A stretch of 64,000 nucleotides of DNA from Eretmocerus hayati (GCA_029851415.1 CM056743.1:35108714-35172713); one strand, 5' to 3'. Positions 45,502-57,916 are shown, counted from the first letter of the stretch. Notes: generated from the letters alone by a model not told the origin. Translations and numbers: made by a program.

Positions 45502-45841
45502 TGCTGCCACGTGGAGAGATGTTTGACCACGGTGGCGAAATATAGGTTAGGATGAGCTGAGATGAAGCACGTACAGTTTGCAGGATAAATAAAGATTTAG
45601 CCTCAGCGATTTTTTTCTCAGCAGTTAATATGTTGTTCACCACTCACAATTTCGTCAAGAAAATACAAAGATACTTTTTTACTATTTATAAACTGATGCG
45701 AAATTTGGGAGCAATCGAAACACCTATAGCTCGCACGGCAGCGCCCTGCCGGAATCCTATATAGGAAGAAAGAATAGGAGGGAAAATATATATAGGCAAA
45801 CCCGCCGTCAGCCCCCTCCTCCAATCTTCTGCATATCATAA

Positions 45842-45866
<25 letters not shown>
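45842..45866. repeat. (TA)n microsatellite
   Basis: A pure AT dinucleotide tract directly beyond the 5' end of the LINE. It is possibly the integration target or a post-insertion expansion. Confidence 0.9.
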
Positions 45867-45873
<7 letters not shown>

Positions 45874-45920
45874 TAATGTAATGTGTTTCAGCTGATGATG
45901 GGTTGACATAGAGTCTCTAT

Positions 45921-46345
45921 GTGGGTTGAATTCTCAATTTTTTTATACACCAGTTATCAGATGCAATGCCCGAAATCAGGAATGTGAGAATGAGTACTTG
46001 CAGGCTTTATTACTTATGCAGGACTTGAATAATCATATCATTCGAATTTACATCGTGTGAAATTAGTTGGTTTGGAGCGACTCCTGCTCATTCTTCACCA
46101 ACATCATGCATCAGCTTAGAAAGTTTATATCATACTGAATGAAGACTACCAAATACATGGTATTCCCTGAGCTAGTGATGGGTTGAATTTTCAATTCCTA
46201 TCCAACAGTTATCAGGTTATGAGTGGGATGAGGAATGTGAGAATGAGTGCTTGCAGGCTGTGTTTATACAGTACATGGATGATCAAATCATTCAAATTTC
46301 AATCTTGTGACTTGAGTTGGTTTGGAAAGACTCGTGCTCAGCTTG
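45921..46345. repeat. Direct duplication of ~170 bp
   Basis: The segment at about 45921-46090 recurs at about 46170-46345 in the same orientation with roughly 75-80% identity. Both start GGGTTGAATT, carry AGGAATGTGAGAATGAGT and GCAGGCT, and end near TTGGTTTGGA. No gene was recognised. Confidence 0.6.
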
Positions 46346-48094
46346 GGAAATTAATTCATCAATAACGAGTCAGAAATTCTCTCATGACGATAGTTATGTT
46401 ATATTGTCATAATCAGTGCATCAAGTCTTATGTATTTGATGGAAGCCTTCAGAGCATGAGAATGACTTTTTTCAGTGTTGAAAATTAGACCCTGGAATAA
46501 TTATGAGGTCTTTCCTGCACTCTGTCTTATACAAATAGTTCTCAGAGTGCCAATTCCGCTCCCAAGTGATGAACTTTGAACAGAATGATATTGATGCCAT
46601 GTCTTGGGTTACCGTGTATCCTGATTCATTGAGCTTAAGCTGAATATTCAAGCTTGAATGCTCCATGCAATCCTTCTTTAGTTGAGAACTTGAGTAGTGC
46701 TTGACTCGTTACTTGGTTGGAACCATGAGTCATAGTGGACTTATTCCTAAGTTGAGAACTTGAGTTGTGGCTGATCCACTTTCTAGTTGGAACTTGAGTC
46801 GGGTGAACTCATCTCTCAGATGGAAATTTGTGTCATGGTGGCTTGTCTAAGTTCCAAAATTCGCAATGGCTCTATGTTCCTCAACACGGACCCAAGATTC
46901 ATTCAATACAACCAAGTGTCACTAGCATGATCCGATACTTGTGGATCATGAAACAATGTGTCAATTGAAAAATCAACTGAATAATGAGGGATACAGCTTC
47001 TAAACATCAAAACTTCCAAAAATAGCTTGTGACCCAATTCCAGAATTAATAGTATGCTTTTCCTGCATCTGAAGAATGTTTTGTGATTTTCAGGGACCGA
47101 ATAGTCTAATAATTTTTAATCTGTTGATTTATCCCAATAATATCTTTCATTCAATTGAGCAAATCCATTTCTTTTTCTCAAGTAGCCAAGGAACTCTTGT
47201 CAAATCTTGAAACGTTATCAAGTAGTTGTACAATCGGTTGTACAATCCTGTACCAGAAAATGAGCCAACACTTTGTCTTGTTTGGTTTGTGCTGATTTGG
47301 GAAAACACATTATTTGACAGTAACTTGTGACTCAGTACCAGATCATTGGTTATGGTTTGTACTAGACTAGACATATTTTGAGATTAGCCTTGGTTAATGG
47401 ATTAGATAACATTCGAGTGCAGAACAAACAACCAGCCACGGCTAGCAGCACTTTTCATACCAAAAGTTGAGCAAAAGCAGAAACCGTGCTTCTTTCATGG
47501 GATTAATGTGATATTTGGTGTTTGAATATCATAATCCAAGTCTATTCTCTATTTCATTTTTTATGACATGTGCTGGAGTCAGTGGGAAATTTTCAGTGGT
47601 TGTTATACTGGAGCAGCATGTCAGATTGGATTTTGTGCCAAAAAGCAGGTGAAGGATCATGCATGCGCAACTTTTTTATTGCTTCAGAACCAATTCATTA
47701 TCCTGATTGAGGTGAAACAGTCTACAGCTCGATTCAGCATCCAGTCAGAATTTCATTTTATGCTAGAATTTCTGAATTCATCATAATTTCTCAGAGTTTG
47801 AGAAATCAGTAGGCTTGAATATCAGTATGCACAGTCTCTCATGAGTTCCAACACAAATGTGAGGCAGATACAGAATGATTGTAAATCCTTGGTCGTTTTT
47901 CAAATTTGGATTTTGTATGATTCTGACATGGAAATGTTCATTTGAAAACGCAAAAAAGCGATCCAAGCTGCGAAATCCCGTACTCTTGAGTTTGAACTCT
48001 CCGCGAAGGAGAAATCTATCCCGAATACCTGGATTTCATATAATCCTGCAAAACTCTATATGCACAAATCTTCATAGATCTTGCCATGCAAAAT
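46346..48094. other. Stretch without recognised gene
   Basis: No coding feature could be supported. Near 46680-46800 the phrase GTTGAGAACTTGAGT recurs at two points about 70 bp apart, a small direct duplication. Confidence 0.4.
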
Positions 48095-49640
48095 TTTTGA
48101 AAGATCGCTGGAAGCTCTTTGGAAGGCTCCTAAAAGCTCCTTCAGAAGTTACTGAAAGACTTTCGAGACGATTCTGAGAGACATTTCTGGAATGTTACTT
48201 GAATGATTCAGAGAAATTTTGGCGCAATATTCCAAACTATGATCCCGAATTGTTTCTGCAATACTGCACAATTATTTTCCAGCAATATTGCGTCGAGAGA
48301 TCTTCGGAAGGATTCTGAGAGCTGCCTCGAAGATTTTCTCAGAGCGATATCCCAAACTATGACTCTTGAAATTTCCCATCAAGATTCCCTTCACAATTTT
48401 CCATCAACCTTATGCTTAAAAATTCTTGGAGGTTTCTTGAAATTTCCAGAAAAGTTACGTTGTCACATAAGGTAAGTGTACCCAACTAGCCCCCATTAAG
48501 CCATTTTCTTAATAACTTTGATCTACCTCAACAATTTCCAACGTGCTTGAGCTCATTTTGAAGCTTGTGTCAAGACCTTTTGAATGAATCGAAGTACGTT
48601 TAAATTCGATCAACCGAAGCCAAGCTGTCTTTATTTTTACAGAAAGTAATTTTTTACAGTTTACAAAATGGTGTACTCAACTTGCGCCCATTAAGCCATT
48701 TCCCCAACAACTCTGGTCTACCTCAATATTTTCCAACGTATTTGAGCTCATTTTGAAGCTTGTTATGGGACCTTCAAAATGCACTGAGCTACGTCTAATT
48801 TTGATGAATTGGGAACGGATTGTCTCAATTCTTCCAAAATAAATGATGAAAATCGGCGATAGAGTGTTTTTATCGGCGTGCAATCTCATTTGGATTGACG
48901 TGATAAACACGTTCTGAGTGGTGAAAAAAGTCGTACTGCACTCCCTTTCGAGATAAACATATGGGGGCATGTTAAGTACATGCACTCCGATGTTGGGATC
49001 CCTGTTTACAAATCGTCTCGGTGTTTAGCACATAAATTAGCTCTGGATCCGAATTTTGCATTTTTGAAGAACGAATTTTGAACATTTTGAAACAAGGAAT
49101 GGGCTAAGGTACGTTGAGATTGGTTGAACTCAAAAAATTTGGCACTAATTTTACTGAAAGCAATTCCCTCGATGCTTTCTTAGCTAAGCAATCACGAAGG
49201 ATAGAAGAATCACTTTAAATTTTTTGGAGTACGCAGGAATGATTCGGGGTCGACGCAAAGTACTTATTTTTTTTCATATTTTAACATAACAAACGTAAAA
49301 AAAATTACCGGGGAGCCAAGAAGTGCCCATTCTCGAGATCGGCATATGGGGGCAAGTTGGGTACGGAGGCAAGTTGGGTACATTTACCTTATCAAAGGAA
49401 CCATTCTCAAATATTCCTGCAATATCCTGCAGATTCAACTCTTCATCAATCCTTCTTTGGAAGATTCTTGAAAGGTTTCTGGAAGATTTCTGAAATGATT
49501 CTGAGACGTTTTTGAAACGTTACTGAAAGGTTCCCGAAATGTTTCTGGAATATTTCTGAGAATTTCGTGGAAGTTTTTTTGAAGTTTTTCAGGAATTTCA
49601 ATATCATTCTCAACTATTTCGGCAATATTTTACTGGCGAT
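48095..49640. repeat. Degenerate satellite with 11-bp period, split by a MITE
   Basis: Units close to TTCTGGAAGAT repeat about every 11 bp in 48095-48465 and again in 49390-49600 (for example ...TTCTGAAATGA TTCTGAGACGT...). The two halves are separated by the TA-flanked MITE at 48470-49389, which must be younger. It is non-coding; the translations are repetitive. Confidence 0.7.
48470..49389. mobile_element. TA-flanked MITE, GGTAAGTGTACCCAAC family, copy 2
   Basis: A 920-bp copy. It begins AGGTAAGTGTACCCAACTAG, ends GTTGGGTACATTTACCT and is flanked by TA (48468-48469, 49390-49391). It aligns internally with the 38880 copy, including the GATAAACACGTTCTGAGTGG segment. The internal repeat TTAAGCCATTTYC occurs twice (near 48497 and 48690), so this copy has a partial tandem duplication relative to copy 1. 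It is non-coding. Confidence 0.82.
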
Positions 49641-50006
49641 CCGTCAGTAATCTTGATCCGGAGGTGATTTTTTACAATAATCATCTCATTCTCACATCAC
49701 AAACACTTGCGTTTGGCCAAATAGACGTTTTAGGACATGGAGTGTACTCTCTTAACTTCTCCTGGTGAGATTTTTCACTCGGATTCCGAGTGAAAGTCCA
49801 TCTCACTCGGACAAGAGTCAGATATCAGAAAAATCAAAATTACATTTTTCGATAGTTTCGTGAACAACGTCGCAGCTCCGTAACCCGAAGGACCCGGGTA
49901 CGAACTCTACCAGCGCGCGGCGACACTCATGGAAAGTATTATCATATAAACATCGATGATTACACCATTATCAATTTTCCAACAAAAAAAAAATCAATAT
50001 TGTAAT

Positions 50007-50170
50007 ACACTCGGGAACAAGGTGAACTGCAATGGGATGACGGTCAGCGGCCATTCGAGATCTCCCATCTCACTCGCACCTAATAGGTTCTCCCATGAGT
50101 GCGAGGAAGACGACAGATCTCGAACGGTCACTGACCGTCATCCCATTGCAGTTCACCTTGTTCCCGAGTG
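50007..50170. mobile_element. Foldback MITE with 56-bp arms
   Basis: ACACTCGGGAACAAGGTGAA (50007 onward) to CGAGATCT (50062) is mirrored by AGATCTCG (50114) to TTCCCGAGTGT (50170), with about 50 bp between. It is directly followed by a CpG-rich repetitive block to about 50715 that ends CGCGTAATGTACTATTT, the same end as the insertion at 29475-29662. Confidence 0.7.
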
Positions 50171-50174
50171 TCCC

Positions 50175-50716
50175 GAGTGTACTTTCAATACGAGTAATTC
50201 CGCGCGAAAGCGGACCACGAATCGCAAACATGTTTCAAACTCTTTTTCCGACATTTCTAATCGATTCTATGGTCCAAAAAATGAACTTTCCACCCTCTAT
50301 GGGGTGAAGAAAAAATTTTTTGTTTTCGTGGGGAATATCTTTGTGATAGTGTTTTCGGCACACTGGCATCGAAAGCCTATGGTTTCCGCCCCGATCCCGG
50401 GGCAGAAAATGCCGCAATGCCGCCCAGGCTAGAAAACGAGTGAGCATGCGCAGTAGCCCTCGGGCTGCGCCCTCGGGCCACTACATTGCATGCTCCGACG
50501 TTTTCTAACCTGTACGGCGGAGCGGCATTTTGCCCCGACATCGCGTCGGAAAGCATAGAATTTCGATACAAGTGTCACCGAAAAATAGTGTACGCACCTC
50601 GGGCCAAAAATAACCCATTGCGGCCGCGGGTATGCCGCCCTCGCCTGCCGGCTCGTGCGGCAACCTACCCGGGCCGCGATGGGTCACTTTCGGCCCTTGT
50701 CGCGTAATGTACTATT
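50175..50716. repeat. CpG-rich repeat block, relative of the 6.6 kb family
   Basis: This block has higher GC than its surroundings, with inverted pairs (AGTGTACTTTC... against ...AATGTACTATT) and a core CTCGCCTGCCGGCTCGTGCG related to the 6590/7059 cores. Several overlapping open frames on both strands come from the GC-rich composition. No gene is supported. Confidence 0.5.
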
Positions 50717-51284
50717 TTAGAAAAAAATACCAATCTTTTTTCAGTAAAATGGGTGTAGTTCCGACTTGAGGTGAGATACGACCACGCAAATAGTGGCATT
50801 CGAAAGGTCTTTCAAAAATCTATCGAAATATGTTTCGAAAATTTTTTTTTGAGGCTACGGACGCCCCCTATGAGCAAAAAGGTGAAAAAGAGAAAAAATT
50901 CATTTCTTCAAAAACCTAATTTTCTAAAAATCTGGAAATCCATATTTCGATGTAAAATTGCGTGTTCTTCCAGAAAAAAGTGGTCCTGATCTGTGTTTTT
51001 GGGTTCTACGCTGTTTTTTTACGTTTTATCAATATTCTCAGCCTTTTCGGTTGAAAAATGAATTTTTCTGCGCATGCGCAGGAATTTAGACTGTTGAAAC
51101 CAATTTCATTGAAAAGCCAAGCAAATCTCCTTCAAAATGACTACTTGGCGAAGTCAATTTTATCTACTTGGCCCGAAGTTACATCACATTAATGATGAAG
51201 CATCTTCGAGAGGGGTAAATGCAGATCTTGCACGAATTTCCCATTACTATCGTGACTCGAGTAGAAGTGTCATCAAAACTTCAA

Positions 51285-51975
51285 TCCCATTTTTTCGTGA
51301 ATTCATCTATGAGCATTGAGACTTGAAAGGAATCCCAAGAGCATGGGGACAACTTATATTATGTTAAACTCTGATTCGTGATTAATGCTATAAATCGTGT
51401 ATTTGATATCATACAAACAATGATATTGTACCGGATTCTCCATGGATATCATTTATTTAATGTTTTCGAATCACAAGTCTCTTCCGGAACAGATATCAGG
51501 TCTAGAACATGTTAATGATTTGATTTTAAGAATCCAGAACATAAATATGAGATTACGTTTCACTAAAACATTCTCTTATCAAATACACCTCAACGAGGTA
51601 CAACTTTGAAAGTATGGCGATGAGTCAATCACAATTTTTCGGGAAAAGCTCGTTATAAGTACAGTCAGAGAAGTTACCATCAGACCACGAAAAAAAAATT
51701 CAATCGCTCTAAACCTGGCCCAACTTGAATGAATTTTATTTTAGAATAGACGAAAATAACATTTCTTTCAATTATTAATTGAATGTTTGAAAAACCCGTA
51801 AAGAAAATAATGATATCGAAAGAAGGAATTAAAACTCAATCTCAATTTTCGTGAATTCAACTACGAGCATTGAGACTTTGAAGGAATCCCAAGAGCATGG
51901 GGACGACTTATATTAGGTTAAACTCTGATTCGTGATTTATGATATAAATCGTGTATTTGATCACCAATCACAAGA
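51285..51975. repeat. Direct repeats of ~125 bp
   Basis: About 51288-51415 and 51845-51965 are direct copies sharing TGAATTCA, GAGCATTGAGACTT, AGCATGGGGAC and TGATTCGTGATT. The intervening 430 bp have no recognised gene. The phrase CGGCGACCGCATCGCC near 52188 also appears, changed, near 18610. Confidence 0.6.
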
Positions 51976-52064
51976 CTATCACCAATGAACGAAAATAACT
52001 TGCCCGCGGTTAATTTCTAACCTACAAATAGGCACATTTTCGTTCTTAACAATCTCGACATCTT

Positions 52065-52160
52065 TTCCAATTTTGGCTCAACGAAGAGTTATCCAGGCTA
52101 TGTTAGATGCTAAGAAAGCCTGGATAACTCGTTGTTTAACCCAAATCGGAAAATATTTTG
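52065..52160. repeat. Hairpin related to the 18.3 kb MITE
   Basis: TTGGCTCAACGAAGAGTTATCCAGGC is inverted as GCCTGGATAACTCGTTGTTTAACCC after a ~20-nt loop (52074-52142). It shares the core with 18280-18406. It is non-coding. Confidence 0.6.
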
Positions 52161-52609
52161 CAAGGTTTGGGAACAAATTTCATCGTTCACGGCGACCGCA
52201 TCGCCAGAAGGTATATTAAAGAATTTTTGTTTTTTGGATACACCTCAGCGAGGTATAACTTTGAAAGTATGGCAAGGTGACCCTACATTTATCAAGCACA
52301 ACCTCCAAAGAGAGATCTTGAATATGAAAAGTTCCCTAAATATATTCAGGCACAACTTCGAGACATTGAAGTGACAATTGAATATTTATATCAATATGAA
52401 TCGGTGTTACCCAACAATTGATGCACGACAGCTCGATACAGGGTTTACATCTTTACCAGCCTTACACTCGTGCTATAAAGATAGACATCGGCCTCAAGCA
52501 GGACGCGTTTCCATCGAATACACCTCACCGATGTATTTTTGGAAAGATGGCGAGGCATCACCACGAATATTTTTTAACAAATCCTTAAGAATTGAGTGAT
52601 ATGTTGATT

Positions 52610-53014
52610 AATTACGCAACGTTCCATCAAAATTCAACTAACATTCCAAACACACAGCAAGGAAAGAAATGAAATCCGACAACAGGTCTCAAGTCTGGGG
52701 CGTCGTTCCAATACAATATTGTGCTCACAGTTATTTAATTTATTCAGATAAAACAATTTTCCAAAATAATTACGCAATGTTCGACCAGAAATCAACTAAC
52801 CGTACAAACGGGCAGCAAGGAAAGGAATCAAATCCAATAACAGGTCTCAAGTCTGGGCCCGGGCGTCGTTCCAATTCAATACTGTGCTCACAGTTATTAA
52901 ATTCATTATTTGCAAAAAATGGATTTCACAATAATTACGCAATGTTCCATCAAAAATCAACTAACCGTCCAAACGAGCAGCAAGGAAACAAATGAAATCC
53001 AACAACAGGTCTCA
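52610..53014. repeat. ~162-bp tandem repeat, invaded by the composite transposon
   Basis: Units start near 52669 and 52828, with a third from about 52993 that is cut at 53014 and resumes at 63735. Each unit carries AACAGGTCTCAAGTCTGGG, then GTGCTCACAGTTATT, then CAACTAACCGT and CAGCAAGGAAA. A partial unit precedes 52669. The uninterrupted units supply the empty-site sequence for the transposon insertion. Confidence 0.8.
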
Positions 53015-54068
53015 CCCAGTGAACACCAGTCATCGCGCGATAAGTTTCGCGATATCGCTTTTTCATCGCAAAGAGATCTCGCCAGCGATATCGCTTGGAC
53101 GTTAACTATAAGTTGACTATAAGTCAACGCTCTTCTTCTCCCGCGCGATTAGAAAAGTTCTCGCGCATAAGTGTACTTTTAGTTGACTTTCAATGATCGC
53201 AGAGGCAGAAAAGGCGGGTTCCGCGTGCAATGCATATGCATGCATCGAATTCATCATTTCTCGTATATCTCGGTTAGATCTCCGCCAGGCTACGACTATG
53301 ATTCACATCATCAGCTCTTCCGCGGCAGCTAGTGAACGACTCCATCGAGATCGTCGTCAAGAATTGTGTCCCGTGAATTTTCTCTTCCGGACAATTACGT
53401 CGTGCTCCGAGCTCTAACCTCCACGCGGTCTCGACAATGTTCACCAGCTATAATACAGTGAGCACGAGCATCGATCATCATCTTCGGAGACTCTACTTGA
53501 GTATAAAATCCTCACCTCCTATCTCTTCAATAAGTTCTCGTTATAATTAAACTCTGTTTGTAATCATGAACTAAGAAGCGTTTCCTAACCTATTTCGTAG
53601 TATAGTCAGTCGTGTTGGTAGTTCAGCTATAAGAACTATTCAAATATCTAGTAGAAATAGTTGAGTAGACTTAATCATATTCCTTCTTGTAATGAGTTTA
53701 TAATGTTATAACAATGTTAATTCGTAATTATAGTTTGCAAGATTTGATTCGCTATATGGTGTATGGTTTTGTCAAGTTCCATGATTGTTCATCCTGAATC
53801 TTTCAATATCGACTGGGCTATGATTGGAAATAAAATTAACCTTATTCATAGAATTCCATGACTTCTGCTTGTAAAAACAATGATTTTTGGAAATTGTGAA
53901 GAAATTTAGGTATTCCATACCAGCGATTTCAGCCTTCCGATAAGTCATCGCAATGTTTTCGCAAATGCGATATCGCTTGCGCGATATCTTGATTGCGATA
54001 AGTTTACGGTCAACTACAGTTGACTTAGAGTGTACTATAAGTCAACTTCGAACTTATCGGCGATGACA
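53015..54068 (+). repeat. Left palindrome arm (1,054 bp)
   Basis: This is the inverse of 54129-54158 plus 62651-63674. It is rich in short motifs GCGATATCGC, GCGATAAG and AGTTGACTATAAGTCAAC, probable transposase-binding subterminal repeats. It contains a 74-codon frame (53193-53417) that is also in the right arm and has no recognised family. Confidence 0.88.
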
Positions 54069-54069
54069 T

Positions 54070-54129
54070 CCCAGTGAACACAAAGTGAACTTATAGTTAA
54101 CTAAAAGTCCACTTTTTGAGTTATCGCAT
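54070..54129 (+). repeat. 60-nt terminal module, central copy
   Basis: It begins CCCAGTGAACACAAAGTG and ends GAGTTATCGCAT. It is identical to the inverse of 63675-63734, the right outer end of the composite. It forms the spacer between the two palindrome arms. Confidence 0.85.
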
Positions 54130-54936
54130 GTCATCGCCGATAAGTTCGAAGTTGACTTATCCCAGTGAACAATAAGATGTCGTTAGGGGGATCTTTCCGA
54201 GATCTTATGCGCGATAAACGACGTCGCCCACGATATCGCAAAAGATGGGAAAAGATTTTTCTGCGAGAAGTTTGCGATATCTAAGTACGTCGTATTATGA
54301 TCTATTTTCCCTCTTTTGAGGATCTAGTAGAGATCGTGAAGATTGTAATGAGATTGAATTGCGATGGATTAACGACAATTAATCGATGACATTGCGATCT
54401 TTTGCGAGATAAATACGATGCAAATAAGATCTCATATATTCTTTGGTAGTTTTCGTATTAAAACGTACGTCTAAGTGAAATAATGAGTATTTATTGTGTG
54501 CACGAGCCATTTACAGTTTTTCGTATAATACATGTAAAATATTTGTACACAGGATATACACATATGCTTACATTATATCAAGAAACGATAAGTATATTAT
54601 GTAAAATAACGGGGCGAAAAATGACAAATTTAGCACGTGGGTATGAAGACGCTTGTGCATCTCTGCTGAAGATAGTTCCGTGGGACCCCATGGGGTACCA
54701 TGAGATACCACAGAGAATTGAATTTAAAAAACATATGAACTCAAAAAACAGTAATGAAATAAGTAAAGAAAAATTTCATAAAAACTGGCAAATTTTACAC
54801 GCGATTATTATATAATCAATTAGTGTAATTAGAGTAATTAGAAACATATAATTTATGATGGATTATACCAAAACAGAATGCACTGGTACTTGATCACTGA
54901 CGGAATTGGATACACAAGAAATACGAGATAGATTGA

Positions 54937-56755
54937 TCACATGGATTCATCGTCCTCGCCATCACTGTCATTGTCACCGTCACCAATCTCGTCCTTGTTC
55001 TCTTCAATTTCGAGCGATTGCTGCTGATCATCGGTCTCGTTAGCACCAACAGATTTCTCTTTGAATAACTGACGTTTCTCCGCCTGTTTTTCTTCATTTC
55101 GTTTCCTATCTGAAGATCTCGTAACCCAATCCTGGAGAACGAGTTCCACTTCGTTTACATCTGGTCCAACCTTGATTTTGATTTTCTCATTTTTCGGATC
55201 GACTTTGTAGGTCGGAAAATCTTCTATTACAGATTCTGCAAAGATAAAAAATTACCGATAATTTGAGAAAAACTATCATAATCATTATCTTTTGACATGA
55301 TACATACCGGAAACAACTGCCATCAACTCCATTTCGTGCACAACTTGTTTCTTTGGTTTAGGCAGCACCCAAGTTAAGTTCTCAGCCAACATGGTAGATA
55401 TCACGGCTCCGATCTTGCGCCTGGTAGTTTTTTTGTAACAGCTTGTGACCTTTATTTTTGACAAACGTTCAAGCTGAAAATAAGACGATTCCTTAGAAAG
55501 CCTCGAAGTGAGTTGACATATTATATCGTAGAACGAGATAATTACCAATTTTTCTCTAAGTTGAGAATTATTTTTGAGTTCAACGTCGAAGGATACGAGC
55601 TCCTCAATCTCGTTCAATGGAAAATTAGGCAGCAATACCTGATTGTGCTGTTCAAGACTGCTCTGCGAGCTGCCCTGTGTTTGAGTGACAGACATGATTG
55701 CAGGATTCCCTGTTAGTATCGAGATAACTTTATCCAATTTATCGCGTAATGCTTTATTTTCCTCGTGAAGTTCATTCACTTTGAGCTGCATCTCTTTCGC
55801 AATATGCAACGAAACCATTTGGTTGCTGTAGCATGCTCCTGCAAAACAGAAAAAAATAACTTGAAGTATAACCATATTTGCGCGATGGTCGTTTGCCCGA
55901 ATTATAGACTTTCGCTTGAATCGTGCCTCGCAGTAAAACTTACCACAGCATGTCAACTCATGTTGCTGAGCATTGGCCAAGTCTTCTGTACGCTTTGAAG
56001 AGCATTTAAACGCCATGGCTTGTTGTTCATTAAGCCCTGGTAAGATAGATTCTTTTGGATTGCAATCTTTGTGCAATGATGTCCCGGACTCTGAGAAGTC
56101 ATTAAAAGTAGTCTCTTTGGAATGCTCGTCAGCGTTTTTTTCTATTTCGTCGGGATTATCATCTTGATTTTGATGCTGCTCATAGTACACATCAGAAGTC
56201 ATCGAGTTTTGTTCAAATACTTGATCATCATCATTTATAACATATTCAGTTTGAATCTCGTGAGGGAATGATATTTCTGTACTCTGGTATTCGGGAGATT
56301 CTATCTCTTTCGCGTTTATATCAGAAGCTGTAAAAAGATCATCCATTACTCGTAGGTGAATTCTATGCAACGAGATATATTGCAGTGACGTCGAAACTGA
56401 ATATGAAAAATAGCTCACCTAGAACAAGTTGCGGTTGATGAAGGCTTTGGACTGGATTTAATACAACATTTTTGCCAGAAAAATTGCTCATCGAATTTTG
56501 TCCGTTTAAACCTTGACAAAGTGACTCTGGAGTCAAAGGTGTGAGGGATCTAGTAAGGAATTGTTCATGATGAGATGTTTGTATGGGCACAAAATCACCA
56601 GTATTGAAAGACTTGACATATATCATGCTATTTGATGGATTCTGGACTCCTCCTGCATCTTGTCTTTGATGCTGCGGGTTTTGATTTTGAACGGACGTTT
56701 CCCTTTGAATCACGATGGGATGATTTCTACTGATGAACCCAGCTGCTGAAGCCAT
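54937..56755 (-). CDS. Transposon-borne coiled-coil protein with DUF4806-like C-terminal domain (five exons)
   Basis: Exons 56755-56419, 56327-55944, 55838-55546, 55473-55308 and 55235-54937 join in frame (1,479 nt, 492 residues) with GT/AG introns. The N-terminal half is acidic, low complexity and Gln/Asn-rich. A coiled coil (KEMQLKVNELHEENKALRDK) lies near residues 255-285. Next comes FPLNEIEELVSFDVELKNNSQLREKL joined across a 72-nt intron to LERLSKIKVTSCYKKTTRRKIGAVI...LTWVLPK, the pattern of DUF4806, a domain frequent in insect transposon-linked proteins. The tail is charged (DGDNDSDGEDDES). It may bind element ends or partner the transposase, like TnpA of EnSpm; that is inference. Start chosen at ATG 56755; earlier exons may exist. 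Confidence 0.75.
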
Positions 56756-57007
56756 AGCAAACTTTTTCTGTGAGGGTGAGCCAGGCAGCTGACCTTTTCC
56801 AAAAAAAGAGTAGAAGCAATTGTTGAACCTTCACAAAGTATTATAAATATTGCTGCATAACCATGCTGACGAGTATGATAACAGTACTGTTTTTAGAAAC
56901 AAACAACTAGAAACGATCTAACCTTCGGATTGTTTTTAGTAATCTTGCTATTTTGAGGCAATGCAAATTCCTAAACAAGTCAGTTTCGATCGGTTTCCAA
57001 AATATAC

Positions 57008-57522
57008 CAACTCTTTGCTAGCCTTGAGACTAGATACATCTTGAAGAGATATAAATTGTGCTAACTTTTCTATTAATAAAGATCGTAGTTCCGACAGAAT
57101 ACCGTGCATTTCACAAGAAACACCTTCATTGGAATATATATTCAATAGAAAAATTTTGAAATATCTGGGGCATTGATTGCGCTACACGGGGCGTGAACTT
57201 TAACGAGTCAATGCCATCAGAGAATAGTAAAAAGTAGAGGATCAACTTCATTTAATCGAGGAATAAGTCTTGAAATAAAATTTTGACTAGAAGAGTGAGT
57301 TGGTTCAGTTATCGTCATAAGTGATCGTGATGATTATGACCCAATCTTACCTCCACTTACTCTTTTTGCCAATATAGCAGGCTTCAATTTATCTGCTCTG
57401 ATAACATTCTGCAGATGAGACAGCTTTTCTGCGTTCATTTGTCGCTTACTTTGTTTTTTGAGAGCAGAAATTGGCGCCTTGCCATTGCTTTGAGAATTTG
57501 CCGCTGGTGTTGGTTTGGGCAT
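57008..57522 (-). CDS. Provisional upstream exons of the DUF4806-like gene
   Basis: The ATG at 57522 starts MPKPTPAANSQSNGKAPISA, a basic peptide ending LAKR at donor AGA|GTAAGT (57361). This joins in phase 0 to an acceptor TGTAG|C at 57182 and the exon 57181-57008 (RNQCPRYFKIFLL...LRSLLIEKLAQF...SKEL). That exon has a helical, leucine-rich character and ends at TTG|GTATAT. The next join, to the exon containing ATG 56755, did not close in frame with the sites tested. These exons could be 5' parts of the same gene with a different splice, or a separate small gene. Confidence 0.4.
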
Positions 57523-57916
57523 TTTGCTCCCAGTTTATGTTATATTGAAATTCCGCGTTTCTGAAAATGCTTTGTCCATTAATGTTGCGGTTAGAACTAA
57601 AATGCAAATGCGTTACATAGATTTTCGAAAATTCTTCATTGTTTCTCAAACAATCTTTCTAGAATCAAGCTATCCATCGACGTCTGTATGGAAGCTTTTA
57701 TCCCAAGGCGTGATGTTATAGGAAAATTTCGAATAAAAAATGGAAAAATTCAACCATACGAGCCCAGATGTCTGTGAAATGATGTCATCAAAATTCGCCA
57801 TCAAGATAGGTGCTCAGCAAAAGATATAGCTTCTGTTAACTAACATCTACGAGAGAAAAGGGGGACAGAGATCTGATAAACGTGTATGAAAACTGCAATC
57901 GAATTAGAAGAAAACT

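Larger units (their letters stand above)
41541..45839 (-). mobile_element. Near-complete non-LTR retrotransposon (jockey/CR1-type LINE)
   Basis: On the minus strand, a GC-richer 5' UTR (from about 45839 to 45502) precedes ORF1 and ORF2. Then come a ~137-nt 3' UTR and an A-rich tail of repeated TAAAA/TAAA units (41541-41571), as in jockey/CR1 relatives. Both ORFs are free of stops. No RNase H domain is apparent. The 5' boundary is approximate, and an AT repeat (45842-45866) abuts it and hides any target duplication. Intactness suggests recent activity. Confidence 0.88.

Noticed and set aside
41541..45839. LTR retrotransposon or endogenous virus
   Set aside because: There are no long terminal repeats, integrase or protease. 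An APE-type endonuclease before the reverse transcriptase and an A-rich tail identify a LINE.
52610..53014. CRISPR-like array
   Set aside because: The units are ~162-bp tandem repeats in insect DNA, not short repeats with unique spacers, and no cas-like genes exist here.
53193..53417. 74-codon frame present identically in both palindrome arms
   Set aside because: Two copies exist only because the arms are copies. There is no promoter, splice or family evidence, and it overlaps subterminal repeat motifs.
54483..54815. 110-codon plus-strand frame in the left end of the inner transposon
   Set aside because: It is antisense to the 3' side of the DUF4806 gene. No domain, splice or homology signal is visible, so it was not annotated.
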